DNA of 64,000 nt, taken from Prunella strophiata. Its lineage: Eukaryota; Chordata; Aves; Passeriformes; Prunellidae. Positions 40,901-54,513 of the stretch are shown here, in pieces. The stretch spans positions 82,471,309 to 82,535,308 of the forward strand of contig JAZBQD010000015.1 in NCBI GenBank assembly GCA_036583965.1. The letters run 5' to 3'. The translations under genes and the position numbers were made by a program. The stretch's first letter is position 1, and each line of letters starts with the position of its first letter. Under the pieces are notes generated by a model. That model was not told the origin of the DNA. It worked only from the letters and a program-made list of their open reading frames with translations, and did no database searches.

Positions 40901-42889
40901 ATTACCATGTGCAGTGAAGCAGCAGATGGCAGGACAGTGGAAAATATGCAGCCCCAATCCCTGGGTTCATGTGGGGTTCAGGGTTAAATTTCAGTGATTT
41001 CCCTCTCTGCTCCTCAAGCCTGTCAATAAACTGCCCTTTGAGAGATGAACTCTTTAGTGTGCTTTGGGAAACTATTTAAAGTTCAGTTTTGTCCAGTTTT
41101 GGAAGTGTGTTCTAGACTGAACCAGAAAATTTAAGCGTTCTGTGGCTACAGCTGTTGAAGTCTTCCTCACCTTAGTGTGGGCATAAAAAATGAGGTACAT
41201 ATAAATATGTCCTGAAAACTATGAAAGGAGGGTAAAAGGAGCTTTGCAAACTTGATTGGATCATAAATTGTGTAATGACTGAATGAGAGGTGCCTCCACA
41301 AACTTAGACTTTTGCCTATAGGTTTTGATAAAGCCGTTGTTTGCACTTTTGGTTTTTCTCCACGCAGGTTCCCTCTTCCTTATTCCTTGCATGGGATGGA
41401 GAGTTTTCACTGGAATGACTAGATGTTCAATTTTGGGGTGGGGGAAGGTGGAATGGTGGGCAGAGAACAAGAAAAACATTCTTTCACAGCATATTTATTT
41501 ACTCTATTGAGTGATTTCATCCCTTTTTGAGTCTTCCAGGGTCTCATTGTTTCTTGAATTCTTGTAAAATTTTGGCAGTTACCTACATTTTGAGGGGGGG
41601 TTGTGACATTAAGGCATGAAAGACAAGAAGAATTGCTTGGTTGATTAGTTCATGTTCAGAATAAAACTCTCATTTGTTTCCACCTCGAGCCTTGGTAACA
41701 AGCACATAGAGAAATATGTGTCAGTGACTAAATGAGAACCTGGATTTAAGTGACTTTCTGAGCACCCTTTCAGAATTTGCACAAGAACCAGGCTTTTTAA
41801 AATTTTCCTGACTGAAAATTAATCAGAATGAACTGTGAATCTATAATTTCCTTCTCTGAAGTTCTTTACCTTTGGTTAGCTTCAGGCTCTGTAGCACCTT
41901 TGCCTACTTCATTTCTCACAAGACAGCAGTTTTTACTCTCAAAGCAAGTCTGTTCTCCAGACGGGGGCTGTCTATTAGGAAAAATATTATAGAATGATAT
42001 CTAGAGATTTTTTGTAAAACTGTATCATTGTGCATTCAGAAATAACACTGAAACATGTAATCCTAACTTTTGGTGCTAGAATTTAGGGCTTTGTCCAGAG
42101 TATTTACAGAGCATGTGCATGAGTGTTTTTCTGAGTGCATGCACAGCTACCTATGGGGATATTAAAATGATGTGAAAGGTCCCACTAAAAATACAAAGCC
42201 AGGAAATTCAGAATTGGGCTAACTTTCTGTCCTGGTTTCACCCCATTGTGTTCAAGTATTGTAGACATCTCAGAACAGCAGGTGATCTGACTGCCTCTTG
42301 TGTTCCTAGAGGAAGTATAAACTAACTTAAATGGGAAATATCACAAAAACAGGATAACAATGAATTTCAGGAGTCCACAGAGGAAGAACTGTTCTTAAAA
42401 ATACTGTTATTAAAACAGTAGTGTGCATGACATGCTGAATGGTGGTAAATGGATGTATTATATAGACATTCTAGTTTTTGTGCAATTGAATCACTTTCCA
42501 AATGTTTTGTTTCATATTTTCTTGTGATGATTGGACACGTTAATGGTGGTGTGTTTAAGTTTGGCCGCTTCTTTGTAAATGTAAGTAACCTGACTTCAGC
42601 CAAACTGCACCAATTTATCTTGCCAGAAAACAGAGTTCTCTGTGTTTATGGCTGCATATTTATTTGTATTATTAATTGCACTAGAGAAAATCTATTCCCA
42701 CAGAGAAAGAATTCAGGAGAGGGATTCAGTTTCAGTGGCAACATTAGTAAAAAGGAATATTCATCGAAATGTGTGCACATTCAAAATGCTGTTAGAATTT
42801 TACTCAATGATTGTGTTCAAAATATTTTCTCACCAAATAAGGGTCCGTTCCTTTTTTTGGTGCCTTATTCATTTTAGAGTGAAAATTAG

Positions 42890-43060
42890 CAACATGCCCA
42901 GGCTTTGTCCCAGAGGGGAGTTCGCTCTCAGCAATGATTTTTATGCAACCTCCTGACATACCCTTTCTGCCTGTGGGAGAGCTGCCGCTCTGTCTGGTGG
43001 CATTTCCAGTTCGGAGCTTGGGTGTGGAAGCCGTAGCACCCTTGCTTAACTTCAGGGTCC
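42890..43060. promoter_or_regulatory. Small CpG-retaining patch, weak candidate regulatory element
   Basis: GC content and CpG count rise locally ('gagttcgctc', 'gctgccgctctg', 'cagttcggagc', 'gaagccgtagc') within AT-rich intron. No exon structure fits. Could be a conserved non-coding element or chance. Confidence 0.2.
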
Positions 43061-45106
43061 TCTGAGAGTGATCACATCCTGTGCTGCAGTAAGGACATAG
43101 CTTTTATGGGAAGTTTAAGCAACTACAGCTAGGTGAAATAATGTTTTTATTGGCTTTCTGAATAGAGGAGGTCACCACAGCTAGACCAAACATGGCCAAG
43201 TCCTTTGGACCAGAAGGGACATGCTGTCTTTGCTGGCTTGCAAAGTGTACTGGTGTACTGTCATTGTCTCTCTGCCTTTTCACCCCATTCTTTTCTTAAA
43301 CTGTTAGGGCTTGGGGGCTTACTTTAGGGTTGGGTTCCCCCTGCTCCTGCTCCACACAATCAATTGAAGCTTTTTTTTTAACAGGGGTCTGTTGTTAAAA
43401 TACTTCAGTTCAGGGTTGTTACTTTGGTTTTATCCGAAATAATGACTTCCAGCATTGTCCTACTTGGTCTTCAGCAGAACTGCCTCTCCCTGAGCAGAAG
43501 CAGAGCTTGGGAAATGAAGAGAGCAGGGACAGGGAGAGTAGGCTGAGAGCACCATGAGCTGATCTCATACCCTCGGGTTGCACACCAGCATGACTGCATG
43601 CCACAGCACACACTATGGAGATTTTTTTTGGCTCTTAATGTCTGAGCCAAGTGCTTACTTGATTATTCTGTTATGAGTCTGAAAGGGTGTCTGTAGCTGG
43701 AAGATTTCATCCTTGTACTTGTAACTGTAGAACTTTGCAAGTAGTGATCTGTACATTGACTTGTTGAGATCATCAGTGATGTTGGAGATGCATTTCTTGC
43801 ACCACATCCTAGCTGAGAATCCAACTATTCATAACATGGAAGATGGAAGGAAATGTAGCACCTTGCATTTTATCTACCTTGTACTAGAAAAAAATGTGCC
43901 TCCTCTATTTGCAGAAGCTGAGATTTCTTTTTTTTTTTTGCTTCCCTCCAGTTCTCACTGGCCCTCACCTTGTTACTTCTTGATGACTTCTTTCCCCTTG
44001 GCGGTTTCCAGCTCCCTGAAAAAATGATTCAGCTGTGTTTCAGGACCCCCTCTTGGTGTAGCAAACGCTGGTTTAGTAAAATCAAAATGCATTTATCAGA
44101 TGATGTATTGAGGACCTAAAGGGTGCCTCGAGGACTACCACTGTCGCAAAGCTAACCAGAAGGAAGTCCTAGGAGAAAAATTGTTGAGCAACTAAGCTCC
44201 AAAGGGAGGCACATGGATTAGGAACATCTTGAGTTATGCTGTATAAGTGTCAAACCCGTCTAGCACTGCTTTATTAGTTTGTGTGGGAGGCAAAGTTTCA
44301 AATAAGCTGCTTGGCTGTAGCCAGACCATTTCTCTTGCTCCAAGAAAATACATCAGCACTGACTCAGCAAATTTGCTGCAGTGACTGGTTTCAAGGCTAG
44401 CTCTTGTTACAGTCGTTAACCTACAGTAAAAGTAAAGGAAAATTCTTTTTCCCCCTGACTTGAAGTGAAATGATACGTTTTATACTCAAGAAATTTGCAC
44501 GTTAAAAGTTAGGACAATTACGGGTGTACAGAAAGTCATGGAAAACCTGTGCAAAACTTTGTTTACATCATGACCCACCGCAAACTGATGTCCCAGCCAC
44601 CTGGAGAGGTTGAGAAACCAGCCAGATTTAGTCCCTCAGAGGTCAGAAGGTCCAAGAAACTGTATTAGTCAGTCATGTGTCACCAGGTAAGATTAAAAGC
44701 CTTGCCTGCTTCATCTCAAGAGAGTGCGAGGGTAAAGGCTGAATGTCTCAGCTTGAACCATCAAACAGTAACTTTTTTGATGTGCTACTGGTTGCTGAGA
44801 GGATGGAGGAGGGGAAAGACAGGGAGAAAAGAAAAGGGGTGTTAAATTTAAGAGCACAGATGTCTGAACTGTGATAGCCATTAAACAAGGGAAGTTAAAG
44901 TCGTGGGGTTTTGTGCAAGTTGCCTAAGACTGCAGGATAATTCCATTTTGTACAAGTGCTGGATTTTCCTTTTGGGTGCATACTGTTCTAGCTATTGTAG
45001 CACCAATTAAGCAAAGTATGTACTTAACTACAATTGTTTACACAAGCTTTAACAATGTAAAGAGTCTGTACTGATGGGCAAGCACACTCATGTTTACCCA
45101 CAGTTC

Positions 45107-45126
45107 ACACAAGCAAGGGCTTGTGT
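45107..45126. repeat. 8 bp stem, 4-base loop hairpin
   Basis: ACACAAGC and GCTTGTGT flank AAGG. Seen directly; function unknown and chance is likely. Confidence 0.7.
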
Positions 45127-47288
45127 AATTCTGTGACAGCTGAAATGAGAGGTTTAATTCAATAACCTTAGTTGAACAATTTAAAAAAAACATCTCAAAT
45201 GAATGTTAGAAAATCAGAGTGGCTAAAGACATTTACCTTTGTTTTACAATGCAGTGTATATGAACTGTGATTAAAAAAACCAAAGTGAATAATTTGGAGC
45301 AAAAGGTTAAGTTTTCTGTAAGCAAAACGCTGCTCTGTTTATGTAAGCACCATTAGCAACATAAACTTGGGAACAGGAATAACACTTTTACATATTGTTT
45401 TCAGTATTAATGTTTGGGTTTTCCTTTATAAGAATCTTTGATGCCTCACCTTTTCCTGTTCAGTGTACAGTTCCTGAGGGGAAAATATTTTAATTTAAGA
45501 AAAATTATATGGAGGAAATATACTAAAATAGCACATTTTGGCCAACCATTATTGCTGTTATATCACCCTGTTCTTTTAACAACCCCATATGATAGATTCG
45601 AGAAGTGTAATTATTCCCAAACAGTGATATTTTAATTGTGAAATCTAATAGCTCTGAGTTTCACCCTACACATGCAGATTGTCTGCTAATCAAACATCAT
45701 TTTTTCACAGTCACTTTACAGAACTGCTGCTGTGTAGTCACAGAACTGATCCTATCATTGTTTTCTGAGAGGTGGAAACCTATATCTGTTTGTATGCAGA
45801 GCAGTCATGAGCAGTCTAAAGCCCTGATGACAGATGCCCGGTGGAGGTTTAGCACCACTGAGTCACGGGGGAGTGTGGCTTGGGCTATGGCAAACACCAC
45901 CTCAAATTCTCATACTTTGGTGGTGGTTGGTAGGTCTCTTCCCCTACTTCTGTGTCCCCCAGCTTTTACAATTGTAAAAAGTAGGGGAGAGTCTTTACTT
46001 TTTACTAGTTGTCCCCTGACGTAGGCTTTGTGCTATCTTTTCAACCACTGGGAAAAAGAAAAATTTTCCTACTCTCTGTGCTCCCTCCACATTTCTGTAC
46101 CTTGTTGTTCCTCACAAGACTGTCTCTTGCTCTCATTTTCCACTCAGATTGTAAAAGGCAATAATCTGTGTTCCCTCCACGTGTAGTTCAATGACCTCCT
46201 GTTGCCCTCAGCTGTCCAAATGTTCTATGTGCAAGTGGATGGCAGGGGCAGAGGTGTTCTGGGGTAGAAGGGCATCAGCCCCCTCCACTGTGCTGCTCTC
46301 TCCTGCTGATTCCCACCTCTCAATGCCTTTATCTTTCTGCCTTAACCTCCTCATTTTTGAAATATAAAAGTATTCTAGTAGTGCATCTTCCATTATCTGA
46401 ACAATGGGCACCCATTGTACCACATTTCTGTTGAAAACTGACGTGCTAATGGAAAATGGAGCCAAGGAAAATTAATGCATTTCAGCATTGTGAAGGTTAT
46501 AATGTGTATCAATATATTATTAAACAAAATAATGCAGTTTATATGCTGATTGATGTCTTTGTTTGCAGTATTTGTAGGAATTACTGCCACATAATTTTAT
46601 TCAAATCACACATCTCAAAGTAGTTCCAAATGAAGGTCACTTGATAAAGAGGGACGATTTTGTCCTCATGTTACTGGACCACTGCTTTCAGTCTGGGATC
46701 TGCGGATTTTTTTTTGTTACCTAATTGTTTCCCAGGGGATTGGTGAAGAATAACCTCTTTGAAAAGAATATTATCAGTAAAATTTCCAGTTCAGAGAAAG
46801 ATACATGTCCATTGGAAAATATTTTGGGATATGTAAACTGAAAATATTTGAAAAACATTGCAGATATATTAAGAAATCTGAGAAAACCACTACCATAAGC
46901 TATTTCTAAAATTTTAAAGAACAGAGGAAAAGATTGAACATATTATGATGAAACAAAGTATTTCCAGCCATGCTATACAGGATTAAAATGAAAGGATTAA
47001 AGCACTATATCTCATGTTTCAGGAAATAAAATGATTTATTGCCCCAGTCAGGAAGATGTTTCCCATGCATGACTTTACAAGAAATTGCTTATGAATCATA
47101 TCACCCTTATTTCATATATATTTAATTTTGCAAAAATCTGATTGTGGACTTTATGGCAAGCTCATCTAAAGGTAGCTGTATTTGCTGAGTAAAATTTGTA
47201 TGATGACAAGCAGAAGGAAAAAAAAGTCACTTTTTAGCCATGATTTTCTCTTTATTTCTAAACAGTGATGTTTCTACTTTGTGTAATT

Positions 47289-47313
47289 ATTGTTTTGAGA
47301 ACAATTTATTGTT
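47289..47313. promoter_or_regulatory. SOX-like ATTGTT/AACAAT cluster
   Basis: ATTGTT at 47289-47294 and AACAAT at 47300-47305 form an inverted pair with 5 bp spacing, and a third ATTGTT follows at 47308-47313. SOX HMG proteins bind this core and some dimerise on inverted sites. AT-rich sequence makes such matches common, so this is only suggestive. Confidence 0.2.
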
Positions 47314-50300
47314 TTAAATTGTGCATGGATTCACAATTTAAATGCATGAGTGTTTAAAATATATTAAGTAACTGCTCTACTAGTTTTACCAAAATGCAAT
47401 AATGTATCAGTGGTTTTGATCAAGACACAGTTTAAAATTCCGTTTAAACTCAAAATATGGAAGGTTAATTTAAAGAGATATATCTTGATTTTTCATTTGG
47501 TTTACAATGACAATAAATCCATTTGCTTTGGAATAATTGTTACTGATTTTCATCAGTGTAAAGAGATTTAAGACTTCTTTTCTTAGAAGATCTGGGTGTT
47601 GCTTTGTTTTTTCATTACAGCTTGTTACAAAAAATGGAAAAGGTTCTCATAGAATGGAAATGATGAGCAATGTGAATTTTCAGGCAATCAAAACATTTTA
47701 ATGATCTCATTAAATGTATCATTTACAACACATATATGTTAAAAGAAATATGTTTCTCTGGGTTAGTAGAAGCTCTGGGTACACAATGTGTTTGAACATG
47801 TTAGGCTTCCACTAGAATCTATGCCAGAACTGCAGAAACTTGGAGGAAAAAAAAAGTGAAACTTCAACTTTTTACTTGTGTCAGTGTCTTCAGAGACAGA
47901 GACCTTTTGATCATATTTTATGCAAAACGAAGAAAAAAGGAGTTACAAGAACTTGGTAGATTTTCCTAGGACTGCATCTCAGTTGATAGACAAGGACTGC
48001 TATTGAATTCTATAAGATTGATTGTCATTCTAACATATTGCTAGGGTTAATAATGGATTTTCTTAGGCATGCAACAGCAAGTGTTTTACAGGGAGAGCAG
48101 TCTTCCTAAGACCACAGTTTTATCAATAGCTGGGTTTTGTATGTAGTCTTGAGAGCTTGGAAAATGAGGGTTCTTGAAAAGAAACATGCTACAATAGTGG
48201 CTCTTAAAGCTGCTTCATCCATTTGCTTCATCTTCTAAACCACAGTATCCAGAGAAAAACTCCAGCTTAAAACAGGCAGTTCCCTGATGACTCACAAAGG
48301 CTGAAACCCCAGTGCAGATAAAAGGAGTGGGATGCTGATGCAGAAACTAAGATTTTTTTTTTTTTCTGTCTTGGGGCAATCCAGCATTGGAACTGTAGGT
48401 GCATTAAGACCATGCCTCCTAAACAATAGTTTTCAGTGTGTGTTAATGAGAGATGTGTCCAGCTTTCAAAAGTTCATCTTTGCCAGATGTAGGCAGCATC
48501 CTTCTCGAAGGGATGAGCTGTTTTCCTCCCTGAGCCAGGCAGCACAATGGGCAACAGGCCTGGGCTGGAGAGCAAAAGCTGTTGCATTATCCCTCTGCCA
48601 TTTCTTTTCATTGTAGTGTTGTTCCTGCAGTGGTTTGCTGACAAGTTATGTTTTACAGATCAGGTCTGCTTGATGAGGAATCCTTGCTTTCAATCCTGTC
48701 TAGGATAAATCGGGTTTGTAAATCAGACCTTATGGTTCCTATTGGAATGCTAACGATCTCAAAGGGAGGGCTTGGGTTTTGAAAACAAGTCTAAGCTAAT
48801 GCCCAGCGTTCCTGAAAGAGCTGTTAATATCATGAAGACTCTTCTTAAAGGCCTCTTTTAAAATGTAAGAACTTGTCAGACCCTGCTTAAGGTAGGGGTG
48901 TTTGAAACACCTGAAATGTTGTACCAAAGCATCCTTTGCTAGGTCTGGCCATATCTCTTCTGCCTGGCCACGTCTTTAATACTTCATTGCAGCACTTACA
49001 GTGCTGCCAATCGCAATGCAAACCAGAGCATAATGTGGCCCATCATGGTTTGCATGTGTTTGCTGCATAGATAACTATGCAAGGCAGTTAGCCCAGCATG
49101 CTTGGCCCTACCGACAGCAGAAATGACTCTTCTCTGGGTTACCATAGGAAAGTGAGCTCCCAGACATTTGCCACACACATTTTGAAAAGGCATTCAAATA
49201 AGTCAAAATTCATCAACCATCTAACTGAATTTTTAACACTCCACATTTATTTGTACTAGGTGTGAGCAATGAGTTGTGTTTTACAAAACCTCTCTGAACT
49301 GAGGAAGCAGTGCAGAGCCAGGAGACAAATATAGGGCTCTTTCCCACCAGCCTAAGGTAGCTTCTGTCACTAGCACCAACACATTTCCAGGTTAATTAGT
49401 AAGGTTAGTAGCATAACAAATTAGGCCTTATTTGCCTGTGATAACTGGTGGCATTTTAGCTGCTGCATCATCTTGATCTGATGAAAAGCAACATAAAAGG
49501 TAAAGTGGTTAACACACCAGCAGCTCTGATGATACTCTTCCTGGCACTGAGTGGCTGTTTTGCGGAGAAAAATGCTCTTGTGTGTTCAACATTAGCAAGT
49601 CTTCACTACCTCCTGATGAAGAAGGAAGCTAACAATTTCTGTGCCTCAAAAGGTCCTTTGTATTCAGTTATACAAAGATATGTGTAGCATTTCACCTAGA
49701 CCTTTTAGATAGAATCAGTCCGGAGGAAAAAGACATTACTTCTGCTAAATTTCAGACCAAAGCAATGTCATAGCCAAATTGCAAACCTCTAGGACAGGGC
49801 TTTTTAGTGGAATTGCTGACATAGCCTTAACTACTTTGTATGACTCCAGTGGGCACCAGCTTAAATTCTAGTTATGATGTGCATTTAATGGCATGGGATC
49901 AAACATAGAGTGTAATGGGATATTTTAAGATACTGTGTTTGAAGGGAATAAGTACTTAAACATTATTTATGAACCATATCATTTAAATGCTTCTGAAATG
50001 TGCCATTCAGTCCTTGGGTGCATGAAAAAATTTTCTAATCACATTTCTCAGAATGAACAGTAGCATAGTTCTCTTCCACAGCTTTAATGCTGAGGCACTT
50101 CCAAGAAGAGGTTTGGTATTATTTAGTGGAACCCTTACTGGAATATCTCTGGAAAATAAAGGTTTTCATTTTTTCATTGTGGTGCTCTCTAGTTTTTCAT
50201 TTCAGGCTTTTGAGGAATATTCCAATTTTGCTTGGAGAATATCTTTGAAGATTGTTTCTCTCCAGTTAACAGTGGCTCTGCAAGAAGACAGCAGTTACTA

Positions 50301-51276
50301 GCATTTGTTGTGCTGTGCTAGACAGATCAGCTTTTTCTTGTGTGGTATCTTTTATACAATTAAAGTTAAATTGATAGCATAAAAGTTTTTCTCTCACACA
50401 ACCTAATAAGCTGCTTTTATTTTTCTTTTTTTTTTTTTTTATGCTGAGAAAGCATTTGCTCTAAAAGGGGAGTTGACATAAATTAGTTGTGCAGGTTGAC
50501 AGTAAAACTTGCTTTAATGCAGATGGTGACTAGAACTCTCATTGCTTTTGCTACAAATGGGAATGTAGTGTTGAAAGCAGTCACTTTTCCTTATTGCTCA
50601 GTTGCAGCCTGGAACTTTAAAACATCTACTTTATTCCAGAAAGAAACCTGTTCCTTCAGCTGTTATTTGCTAAATAAAAATGCTAACTGAAATAATTTTG
50701 GTGCAGAAGGTTTCAGAGCTAGTCCTAGTAAGTTTTTGCCATAGGCTGAATTGGTTTTTAATTAATTGGCAATAATCTGTGAGAAGGTCTCAAAGCATTT
50801 TGATAAGTTAAAAATGGAAACAATCTTTGGAGTGGTACCAGTCTTACTAAGCCAAAGAGACTCTTCTGTTAAGCCAGAACTCCACTCCTGCTGCAAGCCT
50901 GTCCAGCCAGGAACAGGAGAACCACAGTACTTTGCTTTCAGAAGTTCAAGTAGCAGAATCACAGTGTTGGTACTGTCCAACTCTTGAGAAATTTGCTTTG
51001 AAAAAGACTCTGGAGTATATTTTGTTTCTGAAAGTTTGCAAATCACACTGTTTAGGAAGCTTCCTTTATATACAAACACTTTTTTAGGGGATATGGAAAT
51101 TATATTATTTTCATCTTTTAAGGAACAGGTGCAAATTGATATATCCTAAATGGCTAATAACTGAAATTGCAATTAGTTCAGTGGTTGATGAAAATTTAAA
51201 ATTCAGTCTTAATCCTGTGGTAAGGTCTGACTTTAATTTAAGTTCTTCATTCTATATGATTCTTACAGGTATGCTA

Positions 51277-51292
51277 TTTTTTTTTTTTTTTT
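51277..51292. repeat. T16 homopolymer followed by acceptor-like CTTTTAG
   Basis: A T-run ending in CTTTTAG resembles a 3' splice site. No conserved coding sequence follows, so I treat it as low complexity. Confidence 0.9.
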
Positions 51293-52494
51293 CTTTTAGT
51301 AGAGTCAAATGACAGAGAAAAGTACAGTAGTGCTCTTGGCATTGCAGGAAAATCTAGTAGTCTGAAAAAGACACTTCACATTATTTAATAATGTTGCTGC
51401 AACCAACTGTTTGTTTCACAGGAAACAGAACATATTGAGATGCATATCTAAAGAGCAGAGCTCCATAATGAAAAAAACTACATGTATGCATTGAATGTAT
51501 AAGCTACACTTTTGAGACTTTAGAAATTTGCTAAAAGCATTTTACAACTACAGATATTTTCACTAACTCTTCTGTTTTTCATTTGGAGGAGGTATCATCT
51601 GTCACCATTTAATCATATCTGGTTTTTAGCTATTAAAAAGGCATGTAATTTTAATTTTTGTGGCTCATTAGTGTGCAAATGCCAATGGGCCTAAGCTCCT
51701 GGTCTAAATTCAAATCCCTCTGCTTTTGAGGAGACTATGACAACCTTTTAGAAACACAGCCATCATAATCTGAAAATCAAAATCTGAAAATAGATAACAA
51801 AGAATATTGTTTAAAGCAACTCCACTAGAAGCAGAAATGAGTACACAAATTTTCTAGAGTAATACAGTGAACAACATACTGAAATGTGGTAAGATAAAAT
51901 ACAGTGTTCTAGTGAAAAAATTGAAATCGCGATTTAATGATCTAGCTGAACTGAAGGACAAAGAATCCCAAACAACTAGAAAAGTAGAATGCATTTAGCC
52001 ATTGTAGTTCTTTGGAGAATACATAGTATTTGCATAGTCTCAATTTTTTTTTTTTTTAATTAATAAACACATTTATTTAGATATATGCATTCCTTGAAAA
52101 AATAAACTAAAAAGGAAAAAAGAAACTGAAACAGAAAACTTGAGGGTGGTCTAAGATGTCTGTCTTCTTTATGTAACCTTTTGCATTTTGTGTTTAAGAA
52201 CTGACATTCCAAATGATTTTCTTTGGCTTAATGCCTGGAGTGAATACTGAGGCAGCAAATTAGGAATGCTTAAGAAGTCCCACAAAGAAAGATGTTTGCT
52301 GTGAAAGTGCAACTAATGTGACACTTGCACTGGAAGCTTCTTAGCTTGCTCAAATGATAAAAGATGGCATGGGTCTAGGTGGTGCAAGGGCAGTGAGTGA
52401 AGACTGAAAGTGCCATGTGCTGAGGTGTCTCCTGTGGCCAGCTACCTGCCACTGTGACTGTGCTGACCCTCGCTCCCTTTTCTTTCTCTTCCAG

Positions 52495-52622
52495 GGGCTA
52501 ACTTTGTCACTCGGAAGATCAGCCGGTCGGTAGCCAAGATTCACCTTGGGCAGCTGGATTGTTTCAGCCTGGGCAATCTGGATGCTAAGAGAGACTGGGG
52601 CCATGCCAGGGACTACGTTGAG
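52495..52622 (+). CDS. GMDS: GMDS internal coding exon, human residues 215-257
   Basis: This 128 nt exon begins with the two bases completing Gly215 and continues as [15 protein letters not shown], then the [18 protein letters not shown] block. It ends in phase 0 at Glu257 with a strong GTAAGC donor. The acceptor is well formed: a long C/T tract ending TCTTCCAG, with a CTGAC branch-point-like motif at 52463-52467 whose A is about 28 nt upstream of the junction. The region belongs to the nucleotide-sugar binding half of the enzyme; the RDWGHA(K/R)DYV block is a family hallmark shared with bacterial GMD. Changes from human as recalled are Tyr231 to His, Glu236 to Asp and Lys253 to Arg. Phases with the preceding exon match exactly (1 to 1), which supports both junctions. 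The following exon (AMWLML...) is not in the window. Confidence 0.95.
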
Positions 52623-52713
52623 GTAAGCTGTGGGATTTCTTCTGAATCATCTTTGTGCAGGGGATAATGCTTATTGTTGCAACTTCAGGTTATGGTCCAC
52701 AGAGGGCTATCTC

Positions 52714-52717
<4 letters not shown>

Positions 52718-52761
<44 letters not shown>
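52718..52761. repeat. T44 homopolymer in intron near splice donor
   Basis: An uninterrupted run of 44 T residues starts 96 nt into the intron after the 52495-52622 exon. On the minus strand it could be the poly(A) of an antisense retro-insertion, but no adjoining retroelement is recognisable. The true length is uncertain because homopolymers are error-prone. Confidence 0.95.
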
Positions 52762-52763
<2 letters not shown>

Positions 52764-54127
52764 CTATTGAGGTCTGTTAACTTTGTCTTGCTCTTGACTT
52801 CAGGTTAGGGAATTTAGTAACACAGCAGTCTACCCCAAGCATGACCTGAACAGAAAAATAAATCTTTGGGTTTACATTCCTTGCCTGAATTCCTGGGGAA
52901 GGGGTCTGACTACAATGTGGATCTATTTTAGAGTGTTTCTTCAATTCTTTTGACAAATTTTATAACTGATACTAAGATTTCAGCAAGATGCAGTATGACC
53001 TGAAGTGAAAGATCCTGCTGGAGGTTGGTGACCTTTTTTTAATAAGGCAAAAATTAGGTCTATATCAATGATCAATGATTAAAAGCCCTCTTTGGTTATA
53101 CATTATAAAGAAGCATCACAAGATAGTTGTGATGGCAACTATTGGAACACATAAGCCTGCATTTAGTGTTTGAAATGTTTGTGTAGTCAGGATTTGTTTC
53201 TAATTTTATTCTACCCACCTACTTAAGCAGACAAACAAACAATACCCCTGTATTGTATTACAAGGAGACATGAATGACCATGTAGGAAATATTGTCTTTT
53301 CCCCAGGAGATTTTTGTCCCCATTTTGGTGCTTAAAGATTTCCTGTGGTCATTGGACTATTTCTGTCTTTTAATAATTCCTTGCTGGGAAACCGGATTTG
53401 ACTTCACCATTCATTGATGTAGTTTAAAAAGATGACGACTGTTTGTTTTGGTTTTCTATATTACAAAGTAACAAGTATCTCAGTGGGCAAAAGTCTTGAT
53501 TTTTATCATAAATTGAGACTTTAAAGGTAAAGTAAAAGCTGAGATTTCAAATCTTCTTTACGATCAAAAAGAGCAAGTAAACAAAATCATAATGCCTCTA
53601 TAACTGCTGACCTGGATGACATTAAAAAAGGTAAACAGCCATATTGGTATCAAAAGGGTTACCTCAAGCAAGTGAAGAAGGTGGTTTTTGGCAGCCAAAT
53701 TAAGTTGTCTTAGGTTCTGTGCTGCATTTGCATGAGAGATGTTAAAAACATCATGAGTGTAATGACTGTGCCTCCATGACTATGGTTTTATGCTTGTGGC
53801 TACAACATTGGTTGAAGCAGTTAAACCAGTAAACCATCCCAGTCATCTTTTTAATGCATAAAAATATGGTCATGAGGGATCGTGAAATCAGTCACCAAGT
53901 CTCAACTGAAAGGAAGTAAAAGGTAAGTCAAATAAAATGATCAGTTGCATGAACATAATGAATATGATTCAATAACAGGCATTGGATATTTCATAAAGAC
54001 TTCAGCTATGACATTCCAACAGAAATTGCACTAGGTCATAAATCATGGGATGAATCCTGAAGTCTTCTTCTCTAAGGGAAATTTTAAATAACTCTTGTGC
54101 CTTCTGGGTTAGACCCTTGTCCCGTGT

Positions 54128-54513
54128 TCACAGAATCACGGGATGGGTCAGGTTGGAAGGTACCACAGTAGCTCATCTGGTCCAACCTTCCTGCTCAGGC
54201 AGGATCATCCTAGAGATCATGGAACAGAATTGTGTCCAGACAGTTCTTGCATATCTCCAGTGAGGGGAACTCAGCAATGTCTCTGGACAATCTGTTGCAG
54301 TACTCAGTCACCTGCACTGTAAAGAAGTTCTTCCTCATACTCAGGTGGAACTTCCTGTGTGTCAGTTGCTTCTCTTTGCCTCTTGTCCTGTTGCTTGGCA
54401 CCACCAAGAGCCTGGATCTGTCCTCTTGATGCTCCCATCAGATACTGATAGACATTGCTGGCACTCATCCCCTCTCTTCTCGAGGCTGAACAGGCCCAGC
54501 TCCCTCTGCCTAT
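54128..54513 (-). mobile_element. CR1 LINE 3' fragment, minus orientation (~385 bp)
   Basis: This is the best-preserved CR1 in the window, beginning at the terminal repeat 'cacagaatcacgggatgg' and running through 'ggttggaaggtaccacagta', 'ctggacaatctgttgcagt', 'aagaagttcttcctcatact', 'cctcttgtcctgttgcttgg' and 'gaggctgaacaggcccagct'. It stops near the 'ctgcctattgg' step, where the consensus should continue. Short reading frames on both strands here are by-products of the repeat. Confidence 0.92.

Noticed and set aside
42449..42877. 142-codon plus-strand open frame as a gene
   Set aside because: No recognisable domain and AT-rich composition like the flanking intron. A frame this long is expected by chance somewhere in 64 kb read in six frames.
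52350..52604. Minus-strand open frame over the 52495-52622 exon
   Set aside because: Antisense shadow of the GMDS exon.
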